A stretch of 64,000 bases of DNA from Pectobacterium atrosepticum (GTDB taxonomy: Bacteria; Pseudomonadota; Gammaproteobacteria; Enterobacterales; Enterobacteriaceae). The translations under genes were made by a program, and so were the position numbers. A model generated the notes under the pieces. That model did not search any database and was not told where the DNA came from. It saw nothing but the letters and a program-made list of their open reading frames with translations. Where the stretch lies: positions 3,596,001 through 3,660,000 of the forward strand of contig CP036163.1 in the NCBI GenBank assembly GCA_019056595.1, read 5' to 3'. This document shows positions 38,905 through 48,955 of this stretch, piece after piece (position 1 is the stretch's first letter; each line of letters opens with the position of its first letter).

Positions 38905-39702
38905 TTAGTTTTCCCCTTCCAGTGTGGGTTTTTGAAAGCGGCGATTAGCCAGTACCGGAAGAGCCTGACGAGCGTACGCCAGCCGTTCTGGTTCAATGTC
39001 GGCATAGATAAGAGCAGGTGTTTCCGGTGCCTGAACCACGACAACGCCCAGAGGATCGACAACCATGCTGTTGCCGATATTCTTGACGCCGCATTCGCCA
39101 ACGGCGACGAGATAAGTGGTGTTTTCCAGTGCTCTTGCGCGCACCAGCAGCTCCCAATGCGCTTCTTTCAGCGGCCCTTTAATCCAGGCGGAAGGGAGGA
39201 CAAGTACGTCTGCGCCGTCCAGAACCAGACGGCGTGCAAGCTCAGGGAAGCGAATGTCATAGCAGGTCATCAGCCCAACGTTCAACCCAGCGATGGTCAA
39301 CAGCGGTGGAATCGCTTCACCTGCTAGTACGTTTTCTGATTCTTGTACGGAGAACGCATCATACAAATGCAGCTTTCGGTATTGGGCGATGATCTCGCCG
39401 TTGCGCAGCGCCAGCAGCGTATTCCAGACTTTCCCCTCTCCGTTCGGGATATGCACACACAGCATGGTCGTCAGGTTGCTGCCCTTGCTGGCTTCCAGCA
39501 GATGTGACACAAACGGGCCATCAAGCGGCTGGGCGGCGGTGAGCACCATGTTGGGATTGGTGATATCGCGAGCCAGCACGCCTTCAGGCAGCACCAGCAG
39601 ATCGGCACCGTTTTGCTGTGCTGCCGACATAAATTCAGCGATTGTCGTGGCGTTTTGTTGCCACTTGCGGTCAACAGCGAATTGTCCCAGCGCGACTTTC
39701 AT
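38905..39702 (-). CDS. ybeM: Nitrilase-superfamily amidase (YbeM / Nit1-like, deaminated glutathione amidase type)
   Basis: 265 residues with the full catalytic triad: Glu40 ('VLPEGV'), Lys110 ('QYRKLHLYD') and Cys147 ('MTCYDIRFPE'). The Nit1 branch repairs glutathione deaminated by transaminases; E. coli YbeM is its bacterial relative. The substrate is inferred from similarity only. The cytochrome b561 gene lies 21 bp downstream... on the same strand in the opposite order: it is transcribed first (40260 to 39724), so the two are probably co-transcribed. Confidence 0.83.
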   Translation of the reverse strand: MKVALGQFAVDRKWQQNATTIAEFMSAAQQNGADLLVLPEGVLARDITNPNMVLTAAQPLDGPFVSHLLEASKGSNLTTMLCVHIPNGEGKVWNTLLALRNGEIIAQYRKLHLYDAFSVQESENVLAGEAIPPLLTIAGLNVGLMTCYDIRFPELARRLVLDGADVLVLPSAWIKGPLKEAHWELLVRARALENTTYLVAVGECGVKNIGNSMVVDPLGVVVVQAPETPALIYADIEPERLAYARQALPVLANRRFQKPTLEGEN

Positions 39703-39723
39703 TCTTGCTCCTTCTTTGCCTGA

Positions 39724-40260
39724 TTAATCACGTTTGGCTGGCATCATGCGCAGCAGCGTGTTGTCTTTCATGACATAGTGGTGGAACAGGGCGGCTGCGG
39801 TATGCAGTGCAATGAGCCAGTACCCTAGCGGTGCCAGCGTTTCGTGCCAGCCAATCAGTGTTTCAGCAAGCTCGAAATTCGGTGTAGCGGATGTTGGCAT
39901 ACTGATACCAAAAAGCATCCAGTCGCGGCCATTGTAATAGCGTGAGGCAACGCCCAGTATCGGCAGCGTGATAAACAGCAGGTAAATAACGGCGTGAGTG
40001 AGTGAGCCCAGCGCACTCTGCAAACGGGACAACGGCGGCGTAATAGCGGGTGAGGTATGCCGATGGCGTAAGAACAGACGAGCCAGCATAAGAACAAGTA
40101 TGGCTACACCACAGCTAAAGTGCGTCACGATCATCACGGTGCGCAGCAGTGAACCTCGTTCAGCAAATCCGCGTAGTTCTATCGTGGCATAGGTAACAAC
40201 GAGCAAAATAAAAACCAGCCAGTGCAGTGCAATCTGCGATGGTGCGAACTTTCCTTTCAT
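39724..40260 (-). CDS. Cytochrome b561 family protein (YodB/CybB-like)
   Basis: 178 residues with four membrane segments. Candidate heme-ligand histidines are His13, His47, His139 and His153, spaced as in CybB-type di-heme b561 proteins. The C-terminal 'ALFHHYVMKDNTLLRMMP' is nearly the same as in E. coli YodB. It moves electrons from quinol or superoxide within the inner membrane. It has its own 270-bp upstream region; the amidase gene follows 21 bp after its stop on the same strand. Confidence 0.88.
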   Translation of the reverse strand: MKGKFAPSQIALHWLVFILLVVTYATIELRGFAERGSLLRTVMIVTHFSCGVAILVLMLARLFLRHRHTSPAITPPLSRLQSALGSLTHAVIYLLFITLPILGVASRYYNGRDWMLFGISMPTSATPNFELAETLIGWHETLAPLGYWLIALHTAAALFHHYVMKDNTLLRMMPAKRD

Positions 40261-40497
40261 GTTTCATCCTCTGCAACGTTGAGCTCGATTTAACACCGTA
40301 ACGAACGAATAATCCCATAAAGTATAAGGTAACGTGCTTCTTGTCAGCCCTTCTTTACCCTGCCTGACAAACTGGGTTATCAGCGTTGGATTTCTCAGTA
40401 TTAATCCCTATTCGGTTCTCCGTTTATCGTAAGAGAAAGCAGATCAAATTGCATTGATGAGCCAGTACAAAGGGGAGATCTCGGAAAACGTAGATAT

Positions 40498-40521
40498 AAA
40501 AAAACCGGCCGAAGCCGGTTT
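40498..40521 (-). terminator. Rho-independent terminator of nifJ
   Basis: On the minus strand AAACCGGC-TTCG-GCCGGTTT is followed by a T-run, 13 bp after the nifJ stop. Confidence 0.92.
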
Positions 40522-40533
40522 GGAGGGGAAAGG

Positions 40534-43500
40534 TTATTCCTGCGGGTTTTTCTCTGCCTTGCCTGCCATCATGGTCAGGAAGTCAAAGCGGCGACGCAGA
40601 TCCAGTTCTGCCTCTTCATAGAGCCGTGCGGTTTCTTCCGGCATCATGTTATTCAGGCGGCGGAAGCGTTGCTCTTTCAGCAGCGTTTCACTCAGGCTGC
40701 TTGATGGCGGACGAGAATCCGTCACCAGCGCAGGTTTACCTTCCTCGGTGCGACGTGGGTCGAAGCGATAGAGTGGCCAGAAACCGGTAGCCGTCAACTG
40801 ACGCATCTGATCGTGGCTGAATGCCAGATCGTAGCCGTGCTCTTCACACGGGCTGTAGGCGATAATCAGTGACGGACCCGGCCAGGCTTCTGCTTCCTGA
40901 ATCGCTTTCACGGTCTGGTTCAGCTGTGCACCCAGCGAGATCTGCGCAACATACACGTGACCATACATCATGACGTTGATGCCCAGATCTTTACGCGCTT
41001 TGCGTTTACCCTTCTCACCAAATTTGGTCACTGCGCCCAGCGGCGTGGCCTTGGATTGCTGGCCGCCGGTGTTGGAATAACACTGCGTATCCAGCACCAG
41101 TACGTTGACGTTTTCACTTAGGCTCATGACGTGATCTAACCCGCCGTAGCCGATGTCATACGCCCAGCCATCACCACCGATGAGCCAGATGGATTTATCA
41201 ACAAAGTGGTCGGCTTCGCTCGCCAGCACTTTGGCGTCAGTATCATTGACGGCTGCCAGCAATCCACGCAGTTGCTCAATCTGCTGGCGGCGCAGATCGG
41301 GCGCGATGGCGTCTTCCTGCAACGCACTAACCAGATCTTGCGGCAGTTGCGGTGCCAGTTTATTGAGCAAACGTACGGCGCGCTGACGGTGTTGATCGAC
41401 GCTCAGACGGAAGCCCAGACCGAATTCGGCATTGTCCTCGAACAGAGAGTTAGCCCAGGCTGGGCCGCGACCGTTGGCATCGGTGGTCCACGGCGTGGTC
41501 GGCAGATTACCGCCATAAATAGACGAACAGCCCGTTGCGTTCGCCACCAGCAGACGGTCGCCATAGAGCTGCGTCAACAGCTTGATGTACGGCGTTTCGC
41601 CACAGCCGGAGCAGGCACCTGAATACTCGAACAGCGGTGAAATCAGCTGAGAAGTCCGGATATCGATACGTTCCAGCGTAGATTTGTCGATTTCCGGCAG
41701 TTGCAGGAAGAAATCGAAGTTCTCTTTTTCCGCCGTCAGATTATCCAGACGGGATTCCATATTGATAGCTTTGATTTCTGGGTTCTGACGGTCTTTAGCA
41801 GGACAGACTTCCACACACAAATTACAGCCGGTGCAGTCTTCCGGAGCGACCTGCAACACGTATTTTTGGCCGCGCATGTCGCGTGCTTTCACATCCAGTG
41901 ATTGCAGTGACGCAGGTGCATTCTCCATCGCATCTGGCTGGACAACTTTGGCGCGGATGGCAGAGTGCGGGCAGGCGGCGACACAGTGGTTACACTGCGT
42001 GCAGAGCTGCGGCTGCCATAGCGGAATCTCTTCCGCGATATTACGTTTTTCCCACTTGGTGGTGCCGGTTGGCCAGGTGCCATCGGGCGGCAGGGCTGAA
42101 ACGGGCAGCGTATCACCCAGCCCAGCCAGCATCGCGGCCGTGACGGTCTTGACGAAATCGGGTGCGGCGTCGGAAACCACTGGTGGCCACTGCGGGCTGT
42201 CTGGGTTAACGGCTTCTAGCGGGACTTCTGCCAGCGCTTCCAGCGTGGCGCTCAGCGCCTGCCAGTTACGTTCAACCAGTTCCTGGCCTTTACTGCCATA
42301 ACTCTTGGCGATGGCGGTACGCAGTTTTTCTACCGCAACATCCGCTGGTAAAATCTGTGACAGGTGGAAGAACGCCATCTGCATGACGGTGTTAATACGC
42401 GCACCCAGATGGCACTCACGGGCAATTTTGGCGGCGTTGATACAGTACACGCGAGCATTGCGCTGATTCAGCCCTGCCTGCACTTCCTGCGGCAAACGGT
42501 GCCACAGATCGTCGCTGCTATACGGCGAGTTGATCAGGAAAACGCCGCCGGGCTTCAGTCGTTCGACCATGTTGTACTTGTCGATAAACTGCCACTGATG
42601 ACAGGCGACGAAATCGGCCTGATCGATCAGATAGGCTGAGTTGATCGGGTGCGGGCCAACGCGCATATGGGAAACGGTGAGGCTACCGGCCTTTTTCGAG
42701 TCATAGACAAAGTAGCCTTGTACAAACATCGGGGTGGTTTCACCGACGATTTTGATTGCGTTCTTGGTTGCAGAAACGGTGCCGTCACTGCCTAGGCCGT
42801 AGAACAGGGCTTCGAGTGATGCACTACTTGGAAAACGCTGTTCTGGCAGTGGCAGGGACAGGTTAGTGACATCGTCATAAATCCCAACGGTAAAGCGGGG
42901 TCGTGGGTTAGCAAGTGCTAACTCATTAAAGATCGCCTGTATGCACTGAGGGGTAAATTCTTTGGAAGACAGCCCGTAACGTCCACCAATCACGCGTGGC
43001 ATAAGTGAACGCTCACCAGCGGAGAACGCCTCGGCCAGCGAGGTCATCACATCAAGATATAGCGGCTCTGCCAATGCACCTGGCTCTTTAGTGCGATCCA
43101 GCACCGCAATGCTCTTCGCCGTTTGCGGAATGACGGCCAAAAAATGTTTGGCAGAGAACGGGCGATATAGGCGGATTTTCACCACGCCGACTTTCTCGCC
43201 GCGCATCAACAGCGTATCGACGACTTCTTCGCAGGTGCCGACGCCGGATCCCATCAGGATGACGATTTTGGTCGCTTCTGGGTGGCCATAGTATTCAAAC
43301 GGCTGATATTGGCGTCCTGTGGCGGCGGCGAAATCATTCATCGCCTGCTCAACGTGCCCATAACCTGCGTCATACCACCGGTTAGTGGCTTCACGAGCCT
43401 GGAAGAAGGTATCTGGGTTAGATGCAGTACCTCGAATCACCGGACGTTCCGGTGTGAGTGCTCGCTCACGGTGTGCATCAATGGCGTGCTGTGGCAGAAG

Positions 43501-44067
43501 CTGGAGGAGCACCTCATCACTCAGCGGCTCAATCTTGTTAATTTCGTGCGAGGTACGGAAACCGTCGAAGAAATGGATAAACGGCAGACGGCTGTTCAGG
43601 CTAGCGATTTGCGAAATCAGCGCAAAGTCCTGCGCTTCCTGCACATTGCTGGCACACAGCATAGCGCAACCCGTCTGGCGTACGGCCATGACGTCCGAGT
43701 GATCGCAGAAGATGGACAACGCATGCGTCGCAACCGTACGCGCCGCGACATGCAGGACGAACGGCGTCAGCTCACCGGCCAGCTTATATAGCGTGGGGAT
43801 CATCAGCAGTAGACCCTGCGATGAGGTAAATGTGGTGGCTAGAGTGCCCGTCTGTAATGCGCCGTGGACGGTAGCGATCGCGCCGCCTTCCGATTGCATT
43901 TCAACAACGCGTGGCGTGTCTCCCCATATATTCAGCCCGCCGTCGCTCGACCAGGCGGCCGCGTGTTCAGCCATGCTGGAGCTGGGAGTGATGGGGTAGA
44001 TGGCGATGACTTCACTGCTTCGCCACGCCACAGAGGCGACTGCGTTATTACCGTCGGTGGTGATCAT
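40534..44067 (-). CDS. nifJ: Pyruvate:flavodoxin/ferredoxin oxidoreductase
   Basis: 1177 residues, full length, with all POR domains in one chain. There is an N-terminal pyruvate-binding domain ('AVASVAWRSSEVIAIYPITPSSSMAE'). Two 4Fe-4S ferredoxin motifs lie at about residues 690-745 ('CTQCNHCVAACPH', 'CTGCNLCVEVCPAKD'). The cluster Cys pair 'CSGCGETPY' and a C-terminal TPP domain ('GGDGWAYDIGYGGLDHV', 'SNTGGQQSKATPLGA') complete the enzyme. It oxidises pyruvate to acetyl-CoA and CO2 and reduces flavodoxin. It is the E. coli YdbK type. It is a single gene with its own terminator. Confidence 0.97.
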   Translation of the reverse strand: MITTDGNNAVASVAWRSSEVIAIYPITPSSSMAEHAAAWSSDGGLNIWGDTPRVVEMQSEGGAIATVHGALQTGTLATTFTSSQGLLLMIPTLYKLAGELTPFVLHVAARTVATHALSIFCDHSDVMAVRQTGCAMLCASNVQEAQDFALISQIASLNSRLPFIHFFDGFRTSHEINKIEPLSDEVLLQLLPQHAIDAHRERALTPERPVIRGTASNPDTFFQAREATNRWYDAGYGHVEQAMNDFAAATGRQYQPFEYYGHPEATKIVILMGSGVGTCEEVVDTLLMRGEKVGVVKIRLYRPFSAKHFLAVIPQTAKSIAVLDRTKEPGALAEPLYLDVMTSLAEAFSAGERSLMPRVIGGRYGLSSKEFTPQCIQAIFNELALANPRPRFTVGIYDDVTNLSLPLPEQRFPSSASLEALFYGLGSDGTVSATKNAIKIVGETTPMFVQGYFVYDSKKAGSLTVSHMRVGPHPINSAYLIDQADFVACHQWQFIDKYNMVERLKPGGVFLINSPYSSDDLWHRLPQEVQAGLNQRNARVYCINAAKIARECHLGARINTVMQMAFFHLSQILPADVAVEKLRTAIAKSYGSKGQELVERNWQALSATLEALAEVPLEAVNPDSPQWPPVVSDAAPDFVKTVTAAMLAGLGDTLPVSALPPDGTWPTGTTKWEKRNIAEEIPLWQPQLCTQCNHCVAACPHSAIRAKVVQPDAMENAPASLQSLDVKARDMRGQKYVLQVAPEDCTGCNLCVEVCPAKDRQNPEIKAINMESRLDNLTAEKENFDFFLQLPEIDKSTLERIDIRTSQLISPLFEYSGACSGCGETPYIKLLTQLYGDRLLVANATGCSSIYGGNLPTTPWTTDANGRGPAWANSLFEDNAEFGLGFRLSVDQHRQRAVRLLNKLAPQLPQDLVSALQEDAIAPDLRRQQIEQLRGLLAAVNDTDAKVLASEADHFVDKSIWLIGGDGWAYDIGYGGLDHVMSLSENVNVLVLDTQCYSNTGGQQSKATPLGAVTKFGEKGKRKARKDLGINVMMYGHVYVAQISLGAQLNQTVKAIQEAEAWPGPSLIIAYSPCEEHGYDLAFSHDQMRQLTATGFWPLYRFDPRRTEEGKPALVTDSRPPSSSLSETLLKEQRFRRLNNMMPEETARLYEEAELDLRRRFDFLTMMAGKAEKNPQE

Positions 44068-44456
44068 GACTTATAGCCTTCTTGCTCACTAAGCCTTTCA
44101 TTTTACATGGTCTTTTGGGGCGATGAAAATGACTGGGCATAAACGAAAATACGATTTTTATCGGAGGATTATCGCATTTCAGGAAAAAAGAGGGTGGAAC
44201 GATGTATGCAGAGTTGTATCAATATGTGTTTTATCTCCGTCATACTTCAAGCTGCCTTTCTGCGCGTTGCTTTCGTGATTAGGAAGAGCCGCGTTTCCGA
44301 AAGATTGGCGTTATTATACACCGCAGAGCAGATTGATGTCTTTTTGTACCTCTTCAAGAGTACTGGAGCATGATTTTGTTTGCTCATTACTGTCATGACA
44401 GGTAGCGTGCTTATACTAAAATAACATCTGCAATGAATGTATGAAGGAACCGAACG

Positions 44457-44882
44457 ATGGCAAATGATGAAATAAAAAATAAATTGGTTTCCGTACTGGC
44501 TTCACAACAGGCGCAGGGAAAAACGCCAGAACAGGCCGTCGAACACATCCTTCAGGCATTGGGTGGGCGAGCAGGTGATGTGTCCCGTATTTCAGTTTTG
44601 ACGTCGACATTAATTGCTGATGTGCTTTATACCGTGTATCAGGATGCGATAACACACCAACAGATTGCGGTGATTTTACGCCAACTGTGTTATCCCGCTC
44701 GCGACATTGCCGTCGCATCACACGCCATCTACCCTAAGTTGACGGTACAGGAAATTGGCCAACTTTTGCAGAGCCCAGAGATTTATCCGACGATCGATCG
44801 CGCCGCGCTACTTGATGCGCTGACCTACGCAAATTTTTCCAAAGCGGAAAGCGAGCAGGCTGCTGATGTTCTCGGCGTTTAA
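44457..44882 (+). CDS. Conserved-looking soluble protein of unknown function
   Basis: 141 residues with AAGGAA before the ATG. It is helical with no membrane segment or signal peptide. A possible repeated helical pattern ('QQIAVILRQLCYP', 'QEIGQLLQSPEIYP') suggests an all-alpha fold. I do not recognise the family. It is a single gene. The 390-bp region upstream includes a decayed ERIC-like end (about 44235-44258, CCGTCATACTTCAAGCTGC). Confidence 0.65.
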   Translation: MANDEIKNKLVSVLASQQAQGKTPEQAVEHILQALGGRAGDVSRISVLTSTLIADVLYTVYQDAITHQQIAVILRQLCYPARDIAVASHAIYPKLTVQEIGQLLQSPEIYPTIDRAALLDALTYANFSKAESEQAADVLGV

Positions 44883-44949
44883 TACCCGAGCAATTCGATA
44901 CCAGAACAGTACCGAAGAGTAGACAGCCAGACTCGTGATTTTCCTATAG

Positions 44950-44982
44950 CCGCTATCGGACCGGACTATTGTTCGATAGCGG
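44950..44982. terminator. Hairpin between convergent genes
   Basis: CCGCTATCG and CGATAGCGG form a perfect 9-bp stem around a 15-base loop. No strong T-run follows. Confidence 0.45.
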
Positions 44983-45163
44983 TGACCTTAACGTCCTTTA
45001 CCCGAGCGTGACTTCCGCTGTTTCCTGATGCAGTCGTCAGCTCATACAACCCCACTTTAGCGCCTACCCATTTCTGCGGCGAAATGTTCGTCAAGTGTAC
45101 AATATTCCCCGTTATCGCCCAGCCAGGCGAACTGGCAAATGGCGTTCTGCCGCACGGTGACAC
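44966..45163 (-). pseudogene. C-terminal fragment resembling a GH43-type glycosidase accessory domain
   Basis: About 65 residues. 'KWVGAKVGLYELTTASGNSGSHARVKDVKV' recalls the C-terminal beta-sandwich of GH43 xylosidase/arabinosidase-like proteins ('WVGAKVGL...'). The frame has no proper start or upstream catalytic domain, and GNAT and an unknown gene flank it, so I read it as a decayed remnant. A weak ribosome-binding site makes a real small gene unlikely. Confidence 0.45.
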
Positions 45164-45226
45164 GCAGTGTGATGCTCTGCGGTCCGAGTAGGTACTGGAA
45201 AGTTAGCATCATAGAAGAGAGACTTT

Positions 45227-45739
45227 ATGAATCGAGCCCGTATGGACCGAACCTGTATAGATATAGTCATCCGCCCCGCGCAGAAATCAGATGCGAGCGT
45301 GATTCTGGAGTTAATTATTGAATTGGCCGTATACGAGAAGGCGCGCCACGAAGTGTTAGCCTCGCTTGAGGATATTGAGAACTCGCTATTTGGCGAGGGT
45401 GCGACGGCCGAAACGCTGATTTGTGAGATTGACGGCAAACCTGTCGGCTATGCGATTTTCTTCATGAGCTATTCAACCTGGCTGGGGAAACACGGCATTT
45501 ATCTGGAAGATCTCTATATTGCGCAGGCGTATCGTAATGCGGGAGCAGGAAAGGCGCTGCTGAAACAGATTGCGCGTCTTGCGCAGGAAAGGCAGTGCGG
45601 TCGTTTGGAATGGAGCGTGTTGGACTGGAACCAACCTGCGATCGATTTCTATAAAAGTATTGGTGCGAATCCGCAGGATGAGTGGGTTCGCTATCGGATG
45701 GACGAGAAGGGCATTGCTGATTTCGTTACGGCATCGTAA
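45227..45739 (+). CDS. GNAT-family N-acetyltransferase (diamine acetyltransferase-like)
   Basis: 170 residues. Acetyl-CoA-binding motif A reads 'YLEDLYIAQAYRNAGAGKALLKQIA' and motif B 'WSVLDWNQPAIDFYKSIGA'. 'IRPAQKSDASVILELIIELAVYEK' matches the start of SSAT-type enzymes that acetylate polyamines or thialysine. The first 12 residues may be an extension. The substrate is not certain. It is a single gene ending at a hairpin shared with the LysE gene. Confidence 0.85.
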   Translation: MNRARMDRTCIDIVIRPAQKSDASVILELIIELAVYEKARHEVLASLEDIENSLFGEGATAETLICEIDGKPVGYAIFFMSYSTWLGKHGIYLEDLYIAQAYRNAGAGKALLKQIARLAQERQCGRLEWSVLDWNQPAIDFYKSIGANPQDEWVRYRMDEKGIADFVTAS

Positions 45740-45746
45740 CGACTTT

Positions 45747-45775
45747 GCTCCTGCTGGCTTTAAGGCAGCAGGAGC
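45747..45775. terminator. Bidirectional hairpin
   Basis: GCTCCTGCTG-gctttaagg-CAGCAGGAGC, a perfect 10-bp stem between two convergent genes. Confidence 0.75.
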
Positions 45776-45782
45776 TGATGGT

Positions 45783-46409
45783 TTAACGCGTTGACGCCGC
45801 CAGCGTAGTGCCTGCCAGAATAAATATGCCACCCGTTGAGCGGTTAAACATCTTAATGCGGCGTGGGTTGGAAAACAGGCCCGATAAACGGCGGCCGGTG
45901 CAGGCATAGATAAACATGATGCTGAAATCGAAGAAAGCCCAGGTTACCGCCAGAATGATGAGCTGTAAGGCGTGCGGCGCGCTGGTATCGATAAAGTTTG
46001 GGAACAGTGCAGCGAAAAACAGCAGATCTTTTGGATTGCTGATCCCGACCAGAAAGCCTTTGCGGTATAGCGGAAACCATCCCGGAGCCCCTGTTTCCCG
46101 CACGTCCTGCTCCGCTGTGGTCATATCTTTGGAACGCCATGACGCGATACCTAACCAGATGAGATAAACCGCACCAATAATTTTTAATGCGATAAATGCA
46201 GTGGTTGACGCGGCGAGGATGGCACCTAACCCCAATGCTGAACAGGACATCAATATCATTGCCGCGCTGACTCCGCCGAGTACGGTTGCTGTTGCGCGTG
46301 AAGCGCCGTAGCGTAAACCGTGCGACATGCTGATTAAGGCAGAGGGGCCCGGAATGGCAATCAGGGCGATGATGATTCCTGTATAAGCCAGCCAGAGGTG
46401 AAGGCTCAT
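45783..46409 (-). CDS. LysE/RhtB-family amino-acid exporter
   Basis: 208 residues with six membrane segments. 'IALIAIPGPSALISMSHGLRYGASRA' and 'FLVGISNPKDLLFFAALFPNFI' are the RhtB-family signatures. It would export an amino acid or homoserine-like compound; the exact substrate is unknown. GGAG precedes the ATG. A remnant of an EamA-type transporter gene lies divergently upstream. Confidence 0.9.
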   Translation of the reverse strand: MSLHLWLAYTGIIIALIAIPGPSALISMSHGLRYGASRATATVLGGVSAAMILMSCSALGLGAILAASTTAFIALKIIGAVYLIWLGIASWRSKDMTTAEQDVRETGAPGWFPLYRKGFLVGISNPKDLLFFAALFPNFIDTSAPHALQLIILAVTWAFFDFSIMFIYACTGRRLSGLFSNPRRIKMFNRSTGGIFILAGTTLAASTR

Positions 46410-46527
46410 GATTTCTCCTGCGTGTCGTTCACGGTGAAAGCGTCATTAAAAACGGTGATGTCGAGCAATATGTATTCACATACATATCGATATTTTCCAA
46501 CGCGTGATAGTAACAGAAAAGGGGCTG

Positions 46528-46593
46528 ATGGCGCGCTCCCTCTTTATCAACATTCTGTTGCTGACGCTGGTGTGGGGCGGATCATGGCTGTAA
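46528..46593 (+). pseudogene. N-terminal stub of an EamA/DMT-type transporter
   Basis: 21 codons after GGGG, reading MARSLFINILLLTLVWGGSW-L-stop. This is the classic first membrane segment of drug/metabolite transporters ('LLWGSSWL'). Everything after it is missing, and the convergent binding-protein gene begins 13 bp later. I read it as a gene truncated when the neighbouring segment was acquired or deleted. Confidence 0.5.
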
Positions 46594-46605
46594 CCACGCC
46601 TGATG

Positions 46606-47388
46606 TTATTCCTTCACGCTTAAATCGATATCGCCAAAATAGCGTTTCTGTATATTGGCATATATGCCTTTTTGGACGATATTTTTCAGCCCCTGATTGA
46701 TTAGCTGTTTTGTTTTTATATCATCTTTGCGTATGCCGTATGCGGAACCAATACTGAATAAATTAGCATCGGTGACTTCCGGGCCTTTTAGTTCAAAATC
46801 CTTGCCCTGCGGACTGTGTAAAAATCCAAATGTCAGAGCAACGGACGGGCACAGCGCGCCTTCAACTCTGCCTGAATATAAATCCTCATAAATGGCTTCT
46901 TGGTCAGGATAGCTTTTAACTATGACTCCTGCGGGCAGCCAATATTTGTTGGCGTAAGCTTCCTGAATAGTGCCTTGCTGTACCGCGATATTTTTCCCGC
47001 GCAGCACATCTACATTGGGAAGAATATTTGCCTCTTTCCTTGCGACAAGTTTAGTGGGGGCGTGGAAAACGTAGTTACTGAAATCTATCGATTCCCTTCT
47101 CTTACGCGTCACCCCAAGCGGTGCAATAACGTCTATTTTTTTCGAGAGAAGGGCGGGAATCTGGGAATCGAATGTGTTGACGATATAGTCGCATTTTGCA
47201 TTTATTGATTGGCAGATGGCATCGGTCACCTCAATATCAAAACCCGATGGATTACCATTTGTACTCATGCTCTGAAAAGGAGGATAGGTCAAATCGACGC
47301 CAATACGCAGTATGTCCGATTTTGCACATGCAAAGGGCGAAATAGCAAAAATGGCAACGATTTTCAGGAAAGATAATTTTCTGGACAT
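46606..47388 (-). CDS. Periplasmic amino-acid-type substrate-binding protein (SBP family 3)
   Basis: 260 residues with a signal peptide (FLKIVAIFAISPFACA). The family 3 pattern is clear: 'LRIGVDLTYPPFQSMSTNGNPSGFDIEVTDAIC', 'VIAPLGVTRKRRESIDFSNYVF', 'GKNIAVQQGTIQE' and 'GVEGALCPSV'-like loops. GAGGTG precedes the ATG. No permease or ATPase gene is adjacent, so it is an orphan that may serve a remote transporter. It is more AT-rich than the genes to its left. Confidence 0.87.
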   Translation of the reverse strand: MSRKLSFLKIVAIFAISPFACAKSDILRIGVDLTYPPFQSMSTNGNPSGFDIEVTDAICQSINAKCDYIVNTFDSQIPALLSKKIDVIAPLGVTRKRRESIDFSNYVFHAPTKLVARKEANILPNVDVLRGKNIAVQQGTIQEAYANKYWLPAGVIVKSYPDQEAIYEDLYSGRVEGALCPSVALTFGFLHSPQGKDFELKGPEVTDANLFSIGSAYGIRKDDIKTKQLINQGLKNIVQKGIYANIQKRYFGDIDLSVKE

Positions 47389-47798
47389 AATAGTAACACC
47401 TCTTTTTAGTCGTATGAAATGAAGATGAATATTCCGATCTTCATATCATCAGTGATCGGACTTGAGCGGATTGGGTGCCGCAATATCATTCAGGCATATT
47501 CGAAAAACTGACGTTAATTTACACTTGAAATTATAATCAATTGTTATTATTTCTTTTCGGAATGTAATATTGAGAAATCGATGATGTCCAGACGTGTAAA
47601 TAATAAATCGATTCCAATCGATAATTTAATTTTTTTTGCGGGGAGTCTTACTTGTAGGTAAACCGATAATCGACAATATAAGTGCCGAGTTTATTAACTC
47701 GTGCGGTGATCCATAACTCATCCATGCCTTGTCTTCTTTTTTTAAACAACGTCTCTCTATTGGTACACTGATCCTACCCACCTAATGTGGACACGGCC

Positions 47799-48653
47799 CT
47801 AAGCGAGGTTCTGGTTTTCAAATTGTTCCGGGCTGAGTCCGCCACAGGCACTGTGACGACGCCAGCGATTGTAATCACACTCGATATAATTAAACACCGC
47901 TGTTCGCATTATTTCCCTGCTGACAAAGCGTTCGCCGTGGATACATTCTACTTTTAGCGAGTGAAAGAAGCTTTCCGCGCAGGCATTGTCGTAACAACAT
48001 CCCTTCGCACTCATACTGCCACGCAGATTATGCTCATTCAGCATCGCTTGATAATCCGCTGAACAATACTGACCACCGCGATCGGTATGTACAATAACGT
48101 TTTGTGGACGCTTTCGCCTCCACAGTGCCATTTGCAGTGCATTACATGCCAGCGCCGCCGTCATTCGCGATGACATCGACCAGCCTATAACTGCACGCGA
48201 CCACAGGTCGAGAACAACGGCAAGATAAAGCCACCCTTCATCCGTGCGTAAATACGTGAAATCGCCGGCCCATTTTTGATTCGGGCCGCTGGCGTAAAAA
48301 TCCTGCTTCAATAGGTTCTCTGATACTGGCAACCCATGTTCACGGTAGCTGACCGGGCTGAACTTCCGAGCCGCTTTCGCTCGTAGTCCCTGACGACGCA
48401 GGCTGGCGGCAATGGTTTTGATGTTGTAGGCCGGAAGCTCATCAGCAAGACGTGGCGCACCATAGCGCTGTTTTGCGTCACCGAATGCCTTACGGACCGC
48501 GCCATCGCAAGTGAGACGGAACTGCTGACGCGGGCTTATCTGATGGCGGCGCACTCGCCAGGCATACCAGCCGCTGCGGGCAACCCGAAGCATACGACAC
48601 ATGGTCCTGACAGTGAATTCAGCCCGATGTTTTTCGATAAAGACATACTTCAT
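47799..48653 (-). CDS. IS3-family transposase, OrfB (DDE integrase-like)
   Basis: 284 residues. An HTH_21-like start ('[15 protein letters not shown]'-type) is followed by the rve integrase core: first Asp in '[10 protein letters not shown]', second in '[12 protein letters not shown]' and Glu in '[14 protein letters not shown]'. It overlaps orfA by 4 bp (ATGA). As in other IS3 elements, an OrfAB fusion made by frameshifting would be the active transposase. The triad is intact, so it may be functional. Confidence 0.93.
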   Translation of the reverse strand: MKYVFIEKHRAEFTVRTMCRMLRVARSGWYAWRVRRHQISPRQQFRLTCDGAVRKAFGDAKQRYGAPRLADELPAYNIKTIAASLRRQGLRAKAARKFSPVSYREHGLPVSENLLKQDFYASGPNQKWAGDFTYLRTDEGWLYLAVVLDLWSRAVIGWSMSSRMTAALACNALQMALWRRKRPQNVIVHTDRGGQYCSADYQAMLNEHNLRGSMSAKGCCYDNACAESFFHSLKVECIHGERFVSREIMRTAVFNYIECDYNRWRRHSACGGLSPEQFENQNLA

Positions 48654-48955
48654 TTCAGGCGCTTCGCGAAGTATGTCGCGGCCTTTTGGAGAATGGCCAA
48701 CTCCTCATCCCGCTCAGCCAGTTGTCGCTTAAGGCGGGCATTTTCAACGGCAAGCTCGCTCTCACGCTCTGAAGAAGTCATTTGTTGCTGCTGTTTACTG
48801 CGCCAGGCATAAAGCTGTGACTCGTACAGGCTGAGTTCACGGGCTGCGGCAGCAACACCGATGCGTCCAGCCAATTTTAGGGCTTCATCGCGAAACTCTG
48901 GCGTATGCTGTTTACGGGGCTTCTTGGTTGATACTGATTTTGTCATGTGAGTCAC
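48650..48955 (-). CDS. IS3-family transposase, OrfA (DNA-binding part)
   Basis: 101 residues. A helix-turn-helix ('[35 protein letters not shown]') is followed by a leucine-zipper-like coiled coil ('[29 protein letters not shown]'). It supplies end recognition for the element. Confidence 0.93.
   Translation of the reverse strand: MTHMTKSVSTKKPRKQHTPEFRDEALKLAGRIGVAAAARELSLYESQLYAWRSKQQQQMTSSERESELAVENARLKRQLAERDEELAILQKAATYFAKRLK

Noticed and set aside
44235..44258. Second ERIC element upstream of the 141-residue gene
   Set aside because: Only one terminal stretch is recognisable and the diagnostic core is absent; at most a decayed end.
48308..48812. Extra open frames within the IS3 element
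   Set aside because: They are shadows of orfA/orfB.
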